A stretch of DNA of 45,057 nt. Source: Gammaproteobacteria bacterium (GTDB lineage: Bacteria; Pseudomonadota; Gammaproteobacteria; SZUA-152). The notes beneath the pieces were generated by a model. It made no database searches, was not told the DNA's origin, and worked only from the letters and a program-made list of their open reading frames with translations. Where the stretch lies: NCBI GenBank assembly GCA_022340845.1, contig JAJDNG010000066.1, forward strand, positions 1 through 45,057, in the 5' to 3' direction. This document shows positions 34,924 through 43,048 of the stretch, piece after piece (the first letter of the stretch is position 1; every line of letters starts with the position of its first letter). A program made the translations under genes and the position numbers.

Positions 34924-35652
34924 TTATTTTTCAACGCGGACCACTCGGTATTCACCCAAATCCTGTTTCAGGAAAACGGTTTGGCCGGGCGATCCGTTGT
35001 CGCTGATTTCGATTTTACAGACGGTGCAGTCTGTCTGGCAGTACATCGGGAATTGTAAAGGGGTGCTGTCGCAATAATAATGAGCCGACACTGACTGCTC
35101 AACAAGTATGCGGTTGACCTGATGCATGGACATGCCCTGAATAATTTCATTGCGGTACAAGGCTTCCGCAATTCGGATCTTAACGGGCGGCGTCGCCGTG
35201 AAAATGGATTGCTGCCTTGAATGGTCCAGATGAACCACGGTGGGCGCTTGGAAATTACCGCTAAACCAAACCACCTGATCCTGTAAAAAAATCAATCCTT
35301 CGCAGGCTTGGCAATTGGCGTCACAGTGAGACACCGCTTGGTTATTACACCAGAATTTGCCTTTGTACGGTTTTGGTCCATACGGAGTGGTGTCTGCAGC
35401 AATGAGGACTTCGTCTACTGTCATGCCCAAGCGCACTTGGCCGGCAATGATGTCATCGCGGAAGTTATTGTTGTGAACAGAGGCGGGTGAGCTGGCGTGG
35501 TCTGCTGGTAATCGGTCAAAATGGGCGGCCCGGTCGGGATAATTCCTGGCCAGCCATTGATTTTGGCGGGAATAGTCACTCACAGGGGTACAACTGATCA
35601 ACCCAAGGGTGAGTGTGAGTATGCAAACTGCCTTGATACCACTGAACTGCAT
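34924..35652 (-). CDS. Lipoprotein with two SmpA-like halves and two four-cysteine motifs
   Basis: 242 residues from the ATG at 35652, which gives a compact leader ending in Leu-Ile-Ser-Cys21 (lipobox). An upstream in-frame start would add 11 residues. The mature protein is a duplicated module. Each half begins with a segment like IIAGQVRLGMTVDEVLIA or IIQGMSMHQVNRIL, resembling the helical part of SmpA/BamE lipoproteins, and continues with four cysteines: 102, 110, 114, 117 in the first half and 194, 205, 209, 212 in the second (both ending Cys-x3-Cys-x2-Cys). These may form disulfides or bind metal in the periplasm. I do not recognise a named family. It is divergent from a small membrane protein. 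Confidence 0.75.
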   Translation of the reverse strand: MQFSGIKAVCILTLTLGLISCTPVSDYSRQNQWLARNYPDRAAHFDRLPADHASSPASVHNNNFRDDIIAGQVRLGMTVDEVLIAADTTPYGPKPYKGKFWCNNQAVSHCDANCQACEGLIFLQDQVVWFSGNFQAPTVVHLDHSRQQSIFTATPPVKIRIAEALYRNEIIQGMSMHQVNRILVEQSVSAHYYCDSTPLQFPMYCQTDCTVCKIEISDNGSPGQTVFLKQDLGEYRVVRVEK

Positions 35653-35784
35653 TGCGTGTGCCTGATAGCGTATTAAAATACTCAACTTTTATACAGTACA
35701 CTACATTACGCCAGCTTGTTATCAGATGCAGTTAAAAATTATTTATGGCGCATGGCAACGGGCGCTTTTGGAGAAGCCAAGCAT

Positions 35785-36177
35785 ATGTTTGCAGAAACGG
35801 TTATAGCAAGTATCCTGACATATATACTGATGTTGTCAGCGTTTTACCTACATCGCATCAGAACGTTTCATGTACCGGTGATGGTGTTTATTGTTTTATT
35901 TGATTTGCTCATGCCGGTGTACTTGTATTCCACCCGCGACTGGAAAACCCGCTTGATCGATGACGGCGATTTATTTTCCTTTGCCGTGTGGATGCATTTT
36001 GGTTTGCTGATTACACTGTTTGTGTTGTATGCCATTCAAATACTGGCTGGGCGTAAATTGCTGTTAGGTGATCAAAGTGGCCGAGCGGAGCATAAAAATG
36101 TGGCAAAGGGGATTTTGGCTGTGCGGGCGCTGGTCATTCTCACCGGGGCGTTGTTAGCGCAGCCACAGCAGGGTTGA
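35785..36177 (+). CDS. Small integral membrane protein of unknown function
   Basis: About 130 residues with four hydrophobic segments: VIASILTYILMLSAFYL, VPVMVFIVLFDLLMPVYLY, FAVWMHFGLLITLFVLYAI and a weaker one near GILAVRALVILTGALL. Loops carry STRDWKTRLIDDGD and HKNVAKG. I do not recognise the family with certainty; the layout resembles small DUF420-type membrane proteins, but I would not rely on that. The start at 35785 follows GGAG with a long spacing; an ATG at 35752 and a TTG at 35716 in the same frame are alternatives. It ends before the bidirectional terminator. Confidence 0.65.
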   Translation: MFAETVIASILTYILMLSAFYLHRIRTFHVPVMVFIVLFDLLMPVYLYSTRDWKTRLIDDGDLFSFAVWMHFGLLITLFVLYAIQILAGRKLLLGDQSGRAEHKNVAKGILAVRALVILTGALLAQPQQG

Positions 36178-36205
36178 GCAAAGCATTGAGTAAAACGAGG
36201 TGAAC

Positions 36206-36236
36206 AAAAAAAGGGGGCTTTGTGCCCCCTTTTTTT
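36206..36236. terminator. Strong bidirectional intrinsic terminator
   Basis: A perfect 13-bp stem: seven A, five G and C, a five-base loop TTTGT, then G, five C and seven T. The A-run on one side and T-run on the other make it work in both directions, for the plus-strand membrane protein gene and the minus-strand prk gene that converge here. Confidence 0.93.
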
Positions 36237-36256
36237 ACGCATGCGGCTTAAAGCGT

Positions 36257-37132
36257 TTATTTCTTCTTATTTTCAATCAGTTCCTGGATGATCGGCGTCA
36301 ACACCACTTCCATCGCGAATCCCATTTTGCCACCGGGAACAACAATGGAATTGGGGCGCGACATAAATGAGTCATGGATCATGCTCAGGAAATAAGGGAA
36401 GTCCACGTTCTTGGGATTCTTGAAACGGATCACCACAAAACTTTCGTCGGGCGTAGGAATATCGCGTGCAATAAACGGGTTGGAAGTGTCCACGGTGGGT
36501 ACCCGCTGGAAGTTGATGTGCGAGCGCGAGAACTGCGGTGTGATGTAGTTAATATAGTCTTCCATACGGCGTAAAATGGTGTCTACAATCGCTTCCGCCG
36601 AATAACCGCGTTCCAGATTATCGCGGTGGATTTTCTGGATCCATTCCAGGTTGACAATAGGTACGACCCCTACCAATAAGTCCACCACTTCCGCGACATT
36701 TACCGTATCGGTTTTCACGCCGCCGTGTAAGCCCTCATAAAATAATAAATCGGTATTCTCCGGAGTATCTTCCCATGGGGTGAACTGACCGGGTTGCAGT
36801 TTGAGGTCCTTATACGGCTCGGCTTCTTCTTCGCTGTGCAGGTAATAACGGCGCTTGCACATGCCGGTTTCACCGTACTCTTTGAATGTCTCGTATAATT
36901 TGTCGAATAAATTGGCGTCTGGACCAAAGTGGCTGATATTTTTCCCCTGCTCGGAATATTCGGCGATTTTTTGTTTCATCGCGGCACGGTCATATGCGTG
37001 GTAGCTGTCGCCTTCGATCACGGCAGGGGTGATTTCTTCCCGGCGGAATATGTGTTCAAACGCGCGTTTAACCGTAGTGGTTCCTGCTCCAGAAGAACCG
37101 GTAATTGCAATAATGGGATGTTTGGCCGACAT
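36257..37132 (-). CDS. prk: Phosphoribulokinase (proteobacterial class)
   Basis: 291 residues. The P-loop is TGSSGAGTTTVKRAF, and the sequence is close from end to end to the proteobacterial form: EGDSYHAYDRAAM, FTPWEDTPENTDLLFYEGLH, VDLLVGVVPIVNLEWIQK, YINYITPQFSRSHINFQRVP, PNSIVVPGGKMGFAMEV. It phosphorylates ribulose 5-phosphate with ATP to give the RuBisCO substrate. No RuBisCO or other Calvin-cycle gene is in the window, so autotrophy is possible but not shown; PrkB in Escherichia coli exists without the cycle. AGGAGA lies before the ATG. It is followed by the bidirectional terminator. Confidence 0.95.
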   Translation of the reverse strand: MSAKHPIIAITGSSGAGTTTVKRAFEHIFRREEITPAVIEGDSYHAYDRAAMKQKIAEYSEQGKNISHFGPDANLFDKLYETFKEYGETGMCKRRYYLHSEEEAEPYKDLKLQPGQFTPWEDTPENTDLLFYEGLHGGVKTDTVNVAEVVDLLVGVVPIVNLEWIQKIHRDNLERGYSAEAIVDTILRRMEDYINYITPQFSRSHINFQRVPTVDTSNPFIARDIPTPDESFVVIRFKNPKNVDFPYFLSMIHDSFMSRPNSIVVPGGKMGFAMEVVLTPIIQELIENKKK

Positions 37133-37446
37133 AGTTACTCTCCTAACTCATTAAAAAATATTAAAATATTCTTCTGGCCGCCTGGACTTGATCACGTGGC
37201 GTGCATAACCCGCGAGTCGTATGACCCATGGCTGGCCAATTTACCTGCCATAATCAGCCACATTAACTGTCGCGCGGAAAATGTTTTGAATTGAATTCGG
37301 GTCCTCGGCTTTGTTGTAAGTTTTTACCGGGAGGGCGAATGATAGCGTTTTATCTCCAATGAGGAAAGCGTTTGGCGTCGGTCATCGCTCAAGGTGGGAG
37401 TGCAACAAAAACGCTTTGGGGAAATTAACCTGAATCTAATCAGTCA
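37133..37446. other. Intergenic region upstream of prk, nothing recognised
   Basis: About 310 bases between smg and prk, both on minus. It must contain the prk promoter or be a long leader. I see no gene, repeat or clear hairpin. Confidence 0.4.
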
Positions 37447-37926
37447 TTAATGAATATTCGCGGGCATTTCATCCAGGACCAGGCTTTCAACCCAGGTGTA
37501 TGCGGCTTCAAAGCCGGGTTGATTAAACATCACCATCAAAACCACCCACTTGAGCTGGTCCAAATCCATTTCATCGGCTTCCAATGCCATCACGCGATCA
37601 ATGATTAATTCGCGTACAGCGGGGTCCACGACTTTCATTTGCTCTAAATTAAGCAAGAAACCGCGGCACTCGGCATTGAGTTTTTTCAGCTCACTGCTGC
37701 TGTAAAGGCGGACTGAATTGATATGGTTGGTGATAGGCTCGGCGCACTCATCCTGGCCTTGTGCCAGGTCTTCCAGCCAGTTGAACGCCTTATTAATTTG
37801 GGTGCTGCGAAATCCTGCATCATTAAGCTGCGCCTTGAGTTTTTCTGGGTCACTGTACAAGGGCGAATCGTCGTCCATATAGTTTTCGAACAAGTACATT
37901 AGGACTTCAAACAAACTCTCTTTCAT
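37447..37926 (-). CDS. smg: Smg family protein (DUF494)
   Basis: 159 residues of the Smg/DUF494 family: MKESLFEVLMYLFENYMDDD, LNDAGFRSTQINKAFNWLED and LRGF-like CRGFLLNLEQMKVVDPAVRE, LDQLKWVVLMVMFNQPG. The function is poorly known. Its position directly after dprA (13-base gap) and in the block opposite def-fmt-rsmB is the standard gammaproteobacterial order. AAGGA precedes the ATG. Confidence 0.92.
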   Translation of the reverse strand: MKESLFEVLMYLFENYMDDDSPLYSDPEKLKAQLNDAGFRSTQINKAFNWLEDLAQGQDECAEPITNHINSVRLYSSSELKKLNAECRGFLLNLEQMKVVDPAVRELIIDRVMALEADEMDLDQLKWVVLMVMFNQPGFEAAYTWVESLVLDEMPANIH

Positions 37927-37939
37927 GTTTTTTCCTTCG

Positions 37940-39229
37940 TCAATGGGAGCGCGTATACATTCCCGCGTTTGATGTGACGCACCCTTTCAATTCGAGTTCC
38001 ACCAGCATGGCGGAAACCGCCTCGCTAGTCAATTGGCTTCGCTCCACCAGGGTATCGATGGAAGCGGGTTCATAGCCTAATTGGGCATATAAGCGCTGAT
38101 GTTCCAGGGTCGGTAACCAATCATTAAGCTTTTGATTATGTACGTCATTGCCGTCTCCGTCGGGTGCGGCTGCAAGGCAACTCCGGTGGTGTGACGATCG
38201 GTTTGGTGGTTGCGCATTGTATTCGGTGTTGGCTTGGGTGTCGTGGTGAATGTGTTGTGGGTTATCTACTAAACGCATTAGAGCGCCTAATTCTTCCATT
38301 ATATCATTAGCGGTTTCAACTAATTTAGCGCCTTGGCGGATCAAAGCGTGGCAACCGCGGGCTAATGGATTATGAATGGACCCGGGAATGGCAAATACCT
38401 CCCGGCTCTGTTCCATGGCGGTTCTTGCCGTAATCAACGAGCCGCTTTGGCGGGCGGCTTCCACCACCAGGGTGCCCACGCTCAAACCGCTGATGATACG
38501 GTTACGGCGTGGAAAATTCGCCGCCAACGGCGGAGTGCCCGGTGGAAATTCGGATATTAAGACACCGTGATCGGCGATGTCGTGGGCCAACGGCCGGTTG
38601 CGCGCCGGATACACCCGGTCCAGCCCGGTTCCCGCCACCGCAATAGTCAATTTGCGAGCCGCCAGGGCTCCCAGGTGGGCGGCTGTGTCAATACCCAGTG
38701 CCAATCCGCTGGTGATAACAAATCCAGCGTGGCTTAAATGCTTGGCAAACTCCCGCGCGGTTTCTTCGCCGTTATGACTGGGATTGCGGCTGCCCACAAT
38801 GGCCAATTGGGGATGGTTTAATAACTGTGGTTCACCGCGGTAAAACAACAATGGCGGGGGATCATGGATTTCCCGCAGCAGTTTTGGGTATCCGGGATCG
38901 GCTATGGTGAGTACACCGTTGTTTTGCTCGGACAACCATTGCAAATCTTTATCGACTGCAGACCAATCCGGATTGAGGAGATAGCGGCGGGTATTTTCCC
39001 TGATGATGGATTTGTTGACCAAATCACTGAAAAACCGGCCTTGCACTGCGGCGAATACTTCTTCGGGAGAGCCGAAATGTTCGAGTAGCGCGGAAAAAGT
39101 TGTACAACCGACGCCGGGGGCATGGAGCAAACCCAGCCAATATTTTAAGTCGCTGTTATGCACTTGGTTTTGCAAATGCTTGTGGTCGTTATTATGTACT
39201 TCGTTTAGCGCGCTTAGTGGCGTGCTCAT
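37940..39229 (-). CDS. dprA: DNA processing protein DprA
   Basis: 429 residues from the ATG at 39229, placed five bases after GGGAGGA. The Rossmann domain shows LAIVGSRNPSHNGEETAREF, GLALGIDTAAHLGAL, AVAGTGLDRVYPARNR, ANFPRRNRIISGLSVGTLVV and GSLITARTAMEQSREVFAIP. A C-terminal winged helix (DTLVERSQLTSEAVSAMLVE) follows a poorly conserved linker rich in Asn and His. It loads RecA on incoming single-stranded DNA in natural transformation. An N-terminal 36-bp imperfect duplication encodes NEVHNNDHKHLQ then NQVHNSDLKY, an addition before the usual N-terminus. It lies between the LysM gene and smg. Confidence 0.95.
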   Translation of the reverse strand: MSTPLSALNEVHNNDHKHLQNQVHNSDLKYWLGLLHAPGVGCTTFSALLEHFGSPEEVFAAVQGRFFSDLVNKSIIRENTRRYLLNPDWSAVDKDLQWLSEQNNGVLTIADPGYPKLLREIHDPPPLLFYRGEPQLLNHPQLAIVGSRNPSHNGEETAREFAKHLSHAGFVITSGLALGIDTAAHLGALAARKLTIAVAGTGLDRVYPARNRPLAHDIADHGVLISEFPPGTPPLAANFPRRNRIISGLSVGTLVVEAARQSGSLITARTAMEQSREVFAIPGSIHNPLARGCHALIRQGAKLVETANDIMEELGALMRLVDNPQHIHHDTQANTEYNAQPPNRSSHHRSCLAAAPDGDGNDVHNQKLNDWLPTLEHQRLYAQLGYEPASIDTLVERSQLTSEAVSAMLVELELKGCVTSNAGMYTRSH

Positions 39230-39629
39230 GGTTCCTCCCGGGTAACACCCAGCTTGCGGAGGGTTCACGTAATTCAGGCTGCGAGCATTGCGATATCAAT
39301 CGGCGGCTTGGGTGTTTGTCACCGGATGGCAGGACAATCACAGGAAATATAGTCGCGGTTTAGATTGGTGGCACAATGAACAGAAACAACCTGAATTAGG
39401 TGGTTTCCGTAGCGCGGATAATATCAGGTATGGGGGGGAATTGCTTGTGCGATGTGAATATTCACTTTTTGGTCGTTACTACTTTCTTTGGCTCGTTACT
39501 ACTGCGCAGCGGCGTTTTCATCACATTTTTTACCACGAAGACCATGAAGGGACAAGATATTCATTTCATGGCCTTCGCTAGGACAATTACCTCTTCGTAG
39601 TCTTCGTGGCGCAATTTACGACCGCTATT
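39230..39629. other. Intergenic region with an inverted-repeat element
   Basis: About 400 bases between the LysM gene and dprA. It has no supported gene. It contains the CCACGAAGAC-type inverted repeat at 39532-39610 and the strong ribosome binding site of dprA at its left edge. Confidence 0.5.
39532..39610. repeat. CACGAAG-type inverted repeat element
   Basis: ACCACGAAGACCATGAAG at 39532-39549 pairs with CTTCGTAGTCTTCGTGGC at 39593-39610 (reverse complement GCCACGAAGACTACGAAG), with about 43 bases between. Short intergenic elements built from CACGAAG units are widespread in proteobacterial genomes as I recall, and are thought to be non-autonomous repeats. No transposase is present. Confidence 0.65.
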
Positions 39630-40718
39630 TCAAGAAGGATTACGGACGTAGTCGTTTATACGCATATCCCGGTCGGCTTCCATCACCAAGGCGTAACTGA
39701 CCCGGTCAAAAGTGCGTATGACCATCAAAATACCAGCGCGAGTGTCGGGCAGCGTCACTGTGCCGGAGGATTTTAAATCACGGACGTCTCGTACGGTTTT
39801 GCCGGTTTGGTAGACGGCAAGCACATGACCGGTTTCAATGCCATCTTGTTCGCCTCGATTAATGACCACGGTTTGATATTGACCAATGACCGAAACGCCG
39901 TCCACCACAGAAATGATCTGGCCTTCCACGGAAGATTGGGGTGCATGAGGAATAAAGGTTTCATCCAGGCCATAATCCCGTTTGGGTACCAGGCGGTCTC
40001 CCAGCAACACTTCCCGGTTTGCCTGGGTAATGCGCACTGTCGCCGGATCTCCGAAAGCGATGACTTTGGCGTCAGCCACGTGCAGGGCTTCATAACCGAG
40101 AATATCCCCCCGGCGGGCGCCGGGATTGCGGTAGGGATCGCCAATGCGCAACACGGAGAATTCACTGTCACCGCCTGAGACGATGCCACGGACATAGACG
40201 ATATCGCCTTCGCCCGCAATAATGCGGTTTTCGGTGCCGGCAAGCACATAAGCGGCGTTGTTAATTTCCCGTTTTGTGACAATACGTGGTTTGCCTAAAA
40301 ATTGACTAATGGCGTCCAGTGGGATGCTGGAAATGGGTTTGTCCACTCGGGTGGAGCGCACTTTGGGCGAGAATTTTACGGTGGCCTGACCCCGTTCCAC
40401 TTTCAGCATGGGTTTGCCGGACTCATCGTACACCAAGGCCACGACATCACCGGGGTAAATTAAGTGGGGGTTTTCGATTTGTGGATTAAAACTCCATACT
40501 TCCGGCCAAAGCCAGGGTGATGCCAAAAACCGGGCGGAAATGTCCCATAAAGTGTCACCTTTCACCACAACGTAGCGATCGGGGTGATCGGGTCGCAGAG
40601 CAATTTCATCGGCAAAAACCGATGTGGAAATGATAGCGCTTAACAATACGCCCAATAATGCGCCCAACAATCCGCTTAATGACGCGATTCGACCAAAGCT
40701 GTAGATTTTGTTTACCAT
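39630..40718 (-). CDS. LysM-domain exported protein
   Basis: 362 residues with a signal peptide (about 1-36, ending SVFADE) and a LysM domain at about 48-98 (YVVVKGDTLWDISARFLAS, NPQIENPHLIYPGDVVALVY). The rest, with repeated beta segments such as GDIVYVRGIVSGGDSEFSV and VVINRGEQDGIETGHVLAVY, has no named domain I recognise. LysM binds peptidoglycan, so the protein probably sits in the periplasm. The order LysM gene, dprA, smg facing def-fmt-rsmB is common in gammaproteobacteria. The h-region of the signal peptide contains three imperfect 12-bp repeats (40635-40670). Confidence 0.9.
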   Translation of the reverse strand: MVNKIYSFGRIASLSGLLGALLGVLLSAIISTSVFADEIALRPDHPDRYVVVKGDTLWDISARFLASPWLWPEVWSFNPQIENPHLIYPGDVVALVYDESGKPMLKVERGQATVKFSPKVRSTRVDKPISSIPLDAISQFLGKPRIVTKREINNAAYVLAGTENRIIAGEGDIVYVRGIVSGGDSEFSVLRIGDPYRNPGARRGDILGYEALHVADAKVIAFGDPATVRITQANREVLLGDRLVPKRDYGLDETFIPHAPQSSVEGQIISVVDGVSVIGQYQTVVINRGEQDGIETGHVLAVYQTGKTVRDVRDLKSSGTVTLPDTRAGILMVIRTFDRVSYALVMEADRDMRINDYVRNPS

Positions 40719-41288
40719 ATTTGTTTCTCGTATTCCCTAATTGATCCAAAACGGAAGTTTATTTACATCGTTCGCTAATCTTTATAAATTAACAGGATAG
40801 CGCAAATAGTTCAGCAAGATTTATTCATTTTGTGACAGGTGTTTGTTCCCAGGGCCGTAAAATCTTTAAATTCATATCCCGTGCCACTATGTTACGAACT
40901 GGTTTCGGCCTTGCGTTAACCGTTGAGCAACTGTTTTATGCTGCTGATACTCCGGCGACAGATTAATGGTAGCCGTAAATTGCTACTATGGCGATAGGGT
41001 AACTAGCGGTTAAAATAACCAACTCTTTAAGATTTTGTGCGTCGTGCCGCGTTTGCCACAGAGAACTAAAAACCGGAACTTACCACTAGGGGCGTGCAGA
41101 CTTGCAGGGACAGTGTATTGAACAAAACTTGGTCATTTCATCCGGCCAGCCAATGCATGGAATTTGGGAATTCTTTTCAGGTCAAACAGTTAGTGGATAC
41201 CGGCAAAGTCAGTGTTAATGCGATTTATCGGTGTTAGCCATGATTTATTTACTATTGATGTGATCTATATTGCTGGGAGTTTTTCATT
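40719..41288. other. Divergent promoter region between the LysM gene and def
   Basis: About 570 bases without a supported gene. It must hold promoters for both divergent gene blocks. I see no hairpin with T-tract, tRNA-like structure or repeat that I can support. Confidence 0.4.
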
Positions 41289-41792
41289 ATGGCAATTCTG
41301 ACAGTGTTACATTATCCCGATCCAAGGCTGCGTAAGGTCGCCCAGCCGGTGGAGCAGGTTGATGATCGTATACGCCAATTGGTCGACGATATGTTTGAGA
41401 CCATGTATCAGGCGCCGGGCATTGGATTGGCGGCCACTCAAGTAGACCAGCATAAACGCATTATTACCATCGACATCAGCGAAGATAAAAGTCAGCCGTT
41501 GTGCATAATCAATCCTGAAATTACTGAGTCGGGGGGCGTGGAGCGCATGGAAGAGGGGTGTTTGTCCGTACCGGGAATTTACGAGCCCGTGGAACGCGCC
41601 GAACATATCACTTTGAAAGCGCTGAACCGTGACGGTGAGCTCTACGAAATGCAGGCCGACGGTTTGTTGTCTGTGTGTATCCAGCACGAAATGGATCACT
41701 TGCAAGGCAAATTATTTGTGGATTATTTATCGGAATTAAAGCGCAAACGGATCCGCAAGAAACTGGAAAAACTGCGCCAGAAAACCATGTAA
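41289..41792 (+). CDS. def: Peptide deformylase
   Basis: 167 residues with all three motifs: [16 protein letters not shown] (metal-ligand Cys) and QHEMDHLQG (two His ligands and the catalytic Glu). It removes the N-formyl group from new proteins. GGGAG precedes the ATG. It is the first gene of def-fmt-rsmB, next to fmt, which supplies the formyl group. Confidence 0.97.
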   Translation: MAILTVLHYPDPRLRKVAQPVEQVDDRIRQLVDDMFETMYQAPGIGLAATQVDQHKRIITIDISEDKSQPLCIINPEITESGGVERMEEGCLSVPGIYEPVERAEHITLKALNRDGELYEMQADGLLSVCIQHEMDHLQGKLFVDYLSELKRKRIRKKLEKLRQKTM

Positions 41793-41827
41793 CCGAGTCT
41801 GCACTGCAAGGCCAAAGGAAGAAGGTT

Positions 41828-41917
41828 AAAAACGACTGCACCAAAAATAACTACGACAAAAACAACTACGTTAAATACAACTACGTTAAATACAACTGCG
41901 TCAAAAACACCAGCAAC
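41828..41917 (+). repeat. Six imperfect 15-bp tandem repeats between def and fmt
   Basis: Units of the type AAAAACAACTACGTT or AAATACAACTACGTT run at 41828-41842, 41843-41857, 41858-41872, 41873-41887, 41888-41902 and a weaker sixth to 41917. The period is constant at 15 bp and units are adjacent, so this is a minisatellite, not a CRISPR array. It begins 35 bases after the def stop codon. Confidence 0.8.
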
Positions 41918-42021
41918 TGCGTATAGCCAAAATGGATTGGCCTGGCTGAGCACAACAATTCCACGACTTACCGCCTGGGATTAGGATACACTAACGCTTT
42001 TTTCCATCCCGCATCGATCTT

Positions 42022-42972
42022 ATGTCCACATTAAAATTGATTTTTGCCGGCACCCCGGAATTCGCGGCCCAAGTGCTTGAGGGATTGATAGACTCGCCAC
42101 ATGAGATTTGTGCCGTTTACACCCAGCCCGACCGACCGGCGGGACGTGGCCGCAAGCTTAAGGCCAGCGCGGTCAAAGCATTGGCCTTACAACATCAGTT
42201 AGCCGTTCACCAGCCTGACAGCTTAAAAAACGTCCAGGAGCAACAAATATTGCGGGAATACCATGCCGATCTAATGGTCGTGGTGGCTTATGGATTGTTA
42301 TTACCCCAAGCGGTGATCGACGCGCCTCGACTGGGGTGTGTGAATGTCCATGCCTCGCTGTTGCCCCGATGGCGTGGCGCAGCGCCCATCCAGCGCGCCA
42401 TTGCCAGTGGTGACGACCGCACCGGCGTCACCATCATGCAGATGGACGCCGGACTGGACACCGGCCCCATGCTGCTCAAACGAGAAATTCCCATATTGTC
42501 CGAAGATACCGCCCAGAGTGTGCACGACCGGCTGGCCCGATTGGGAAGAGACGCCTTGCTGGAGGCGTTGCAACAAATCGACAGTGGTAGGGCGCACGCC
42601 GAACCCCAGGACGACAATCAGTCCACTTATGCACGCAAAATCGACAAAACCGAAGCGCTGATCGATTGGCATCAACCCGCCCGGCAGATTCACAATCACA
42701 TACGTGCGTTCAATCCCTGGCCGGTGGCATATACCCACGTCGATGGCCAAACCCTGCGCATATGGCAAACTCAAGTGGCGGAAAACCACCGTGGTGACGC
42801 TACAGAGGATGCGCCTCCCGGTCAGGTCGTGCAAGAAAGCAAACAAGGCATTGATGTGGCTACGGCCAGCGGCGTATTGCGGTTATTGATGGTGCAATTG
42901 CCCGGCGGAAAACCACTGCCGGTGAGTGATTTTCTCAATGCTCACAGCTTGGCCGGGAAAATCCTGTCTTGA
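42022..42972 (+). CDS. fmt: Methionyl-tRNA formyltransferase
   Basis: 316 residues: [31 protein letters not shown], the catalytic region [20 protein letters not shown] with Asn and His, and [14 protein letters not shown]. The C-terminal domain has [15 protein letters not shown]. It formylates initiator methionyl-tRNA using 10-formyltetrahydrofolate. It sits between def and rsmB in standard order, separated from def by the tandem repeat region. Confidence 0.97.
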   Translation: MSTLKLIFAGTPEFAAQVLEGLIDSPHEICAVYTQPDRPAGRGRKLKASAVKALALQHQLAVHQPDSLKNVQEQQILREYHADLMVVVAYGLLLPQAVIDAPRLGCVNVHASLLPRWRGAAPIQRAIASGDDRTGVTIMQMDAGLDTGPMLLKREIPILSEDTAQSVHDRLARLGRDALLEALQQIDSGRAHAEPQDDNQSTYARKIDKTEALIDWHQPARQIHNHIRAFNPWPVAYTHVDGQTLRIWQTQVAENHRGDATEDAPPGQVVQESKQGIDVATASGVLRLLMVQLPGGKPLPVSDFLNAHSLAGKILS

Positions 42973-43048
42973 TACCGGTTCATAAATTTTCAGCCAGTTG
43001 GTGGGCCCTCTATCAAGCCATTGGTTGTCCACCGCGTCTACCATATCC

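Noticed and set aside
39532..39610. Insertion sequence
   Set aside because: Only about 79 bases with imperfect inverted ends, no transposase and no visible target duplication.
41828..41917. Tandem array as a CRISPR
   Set aside because: Units are directly adjacent with no spacers, are only 15 bp long, and no cas genes are present.
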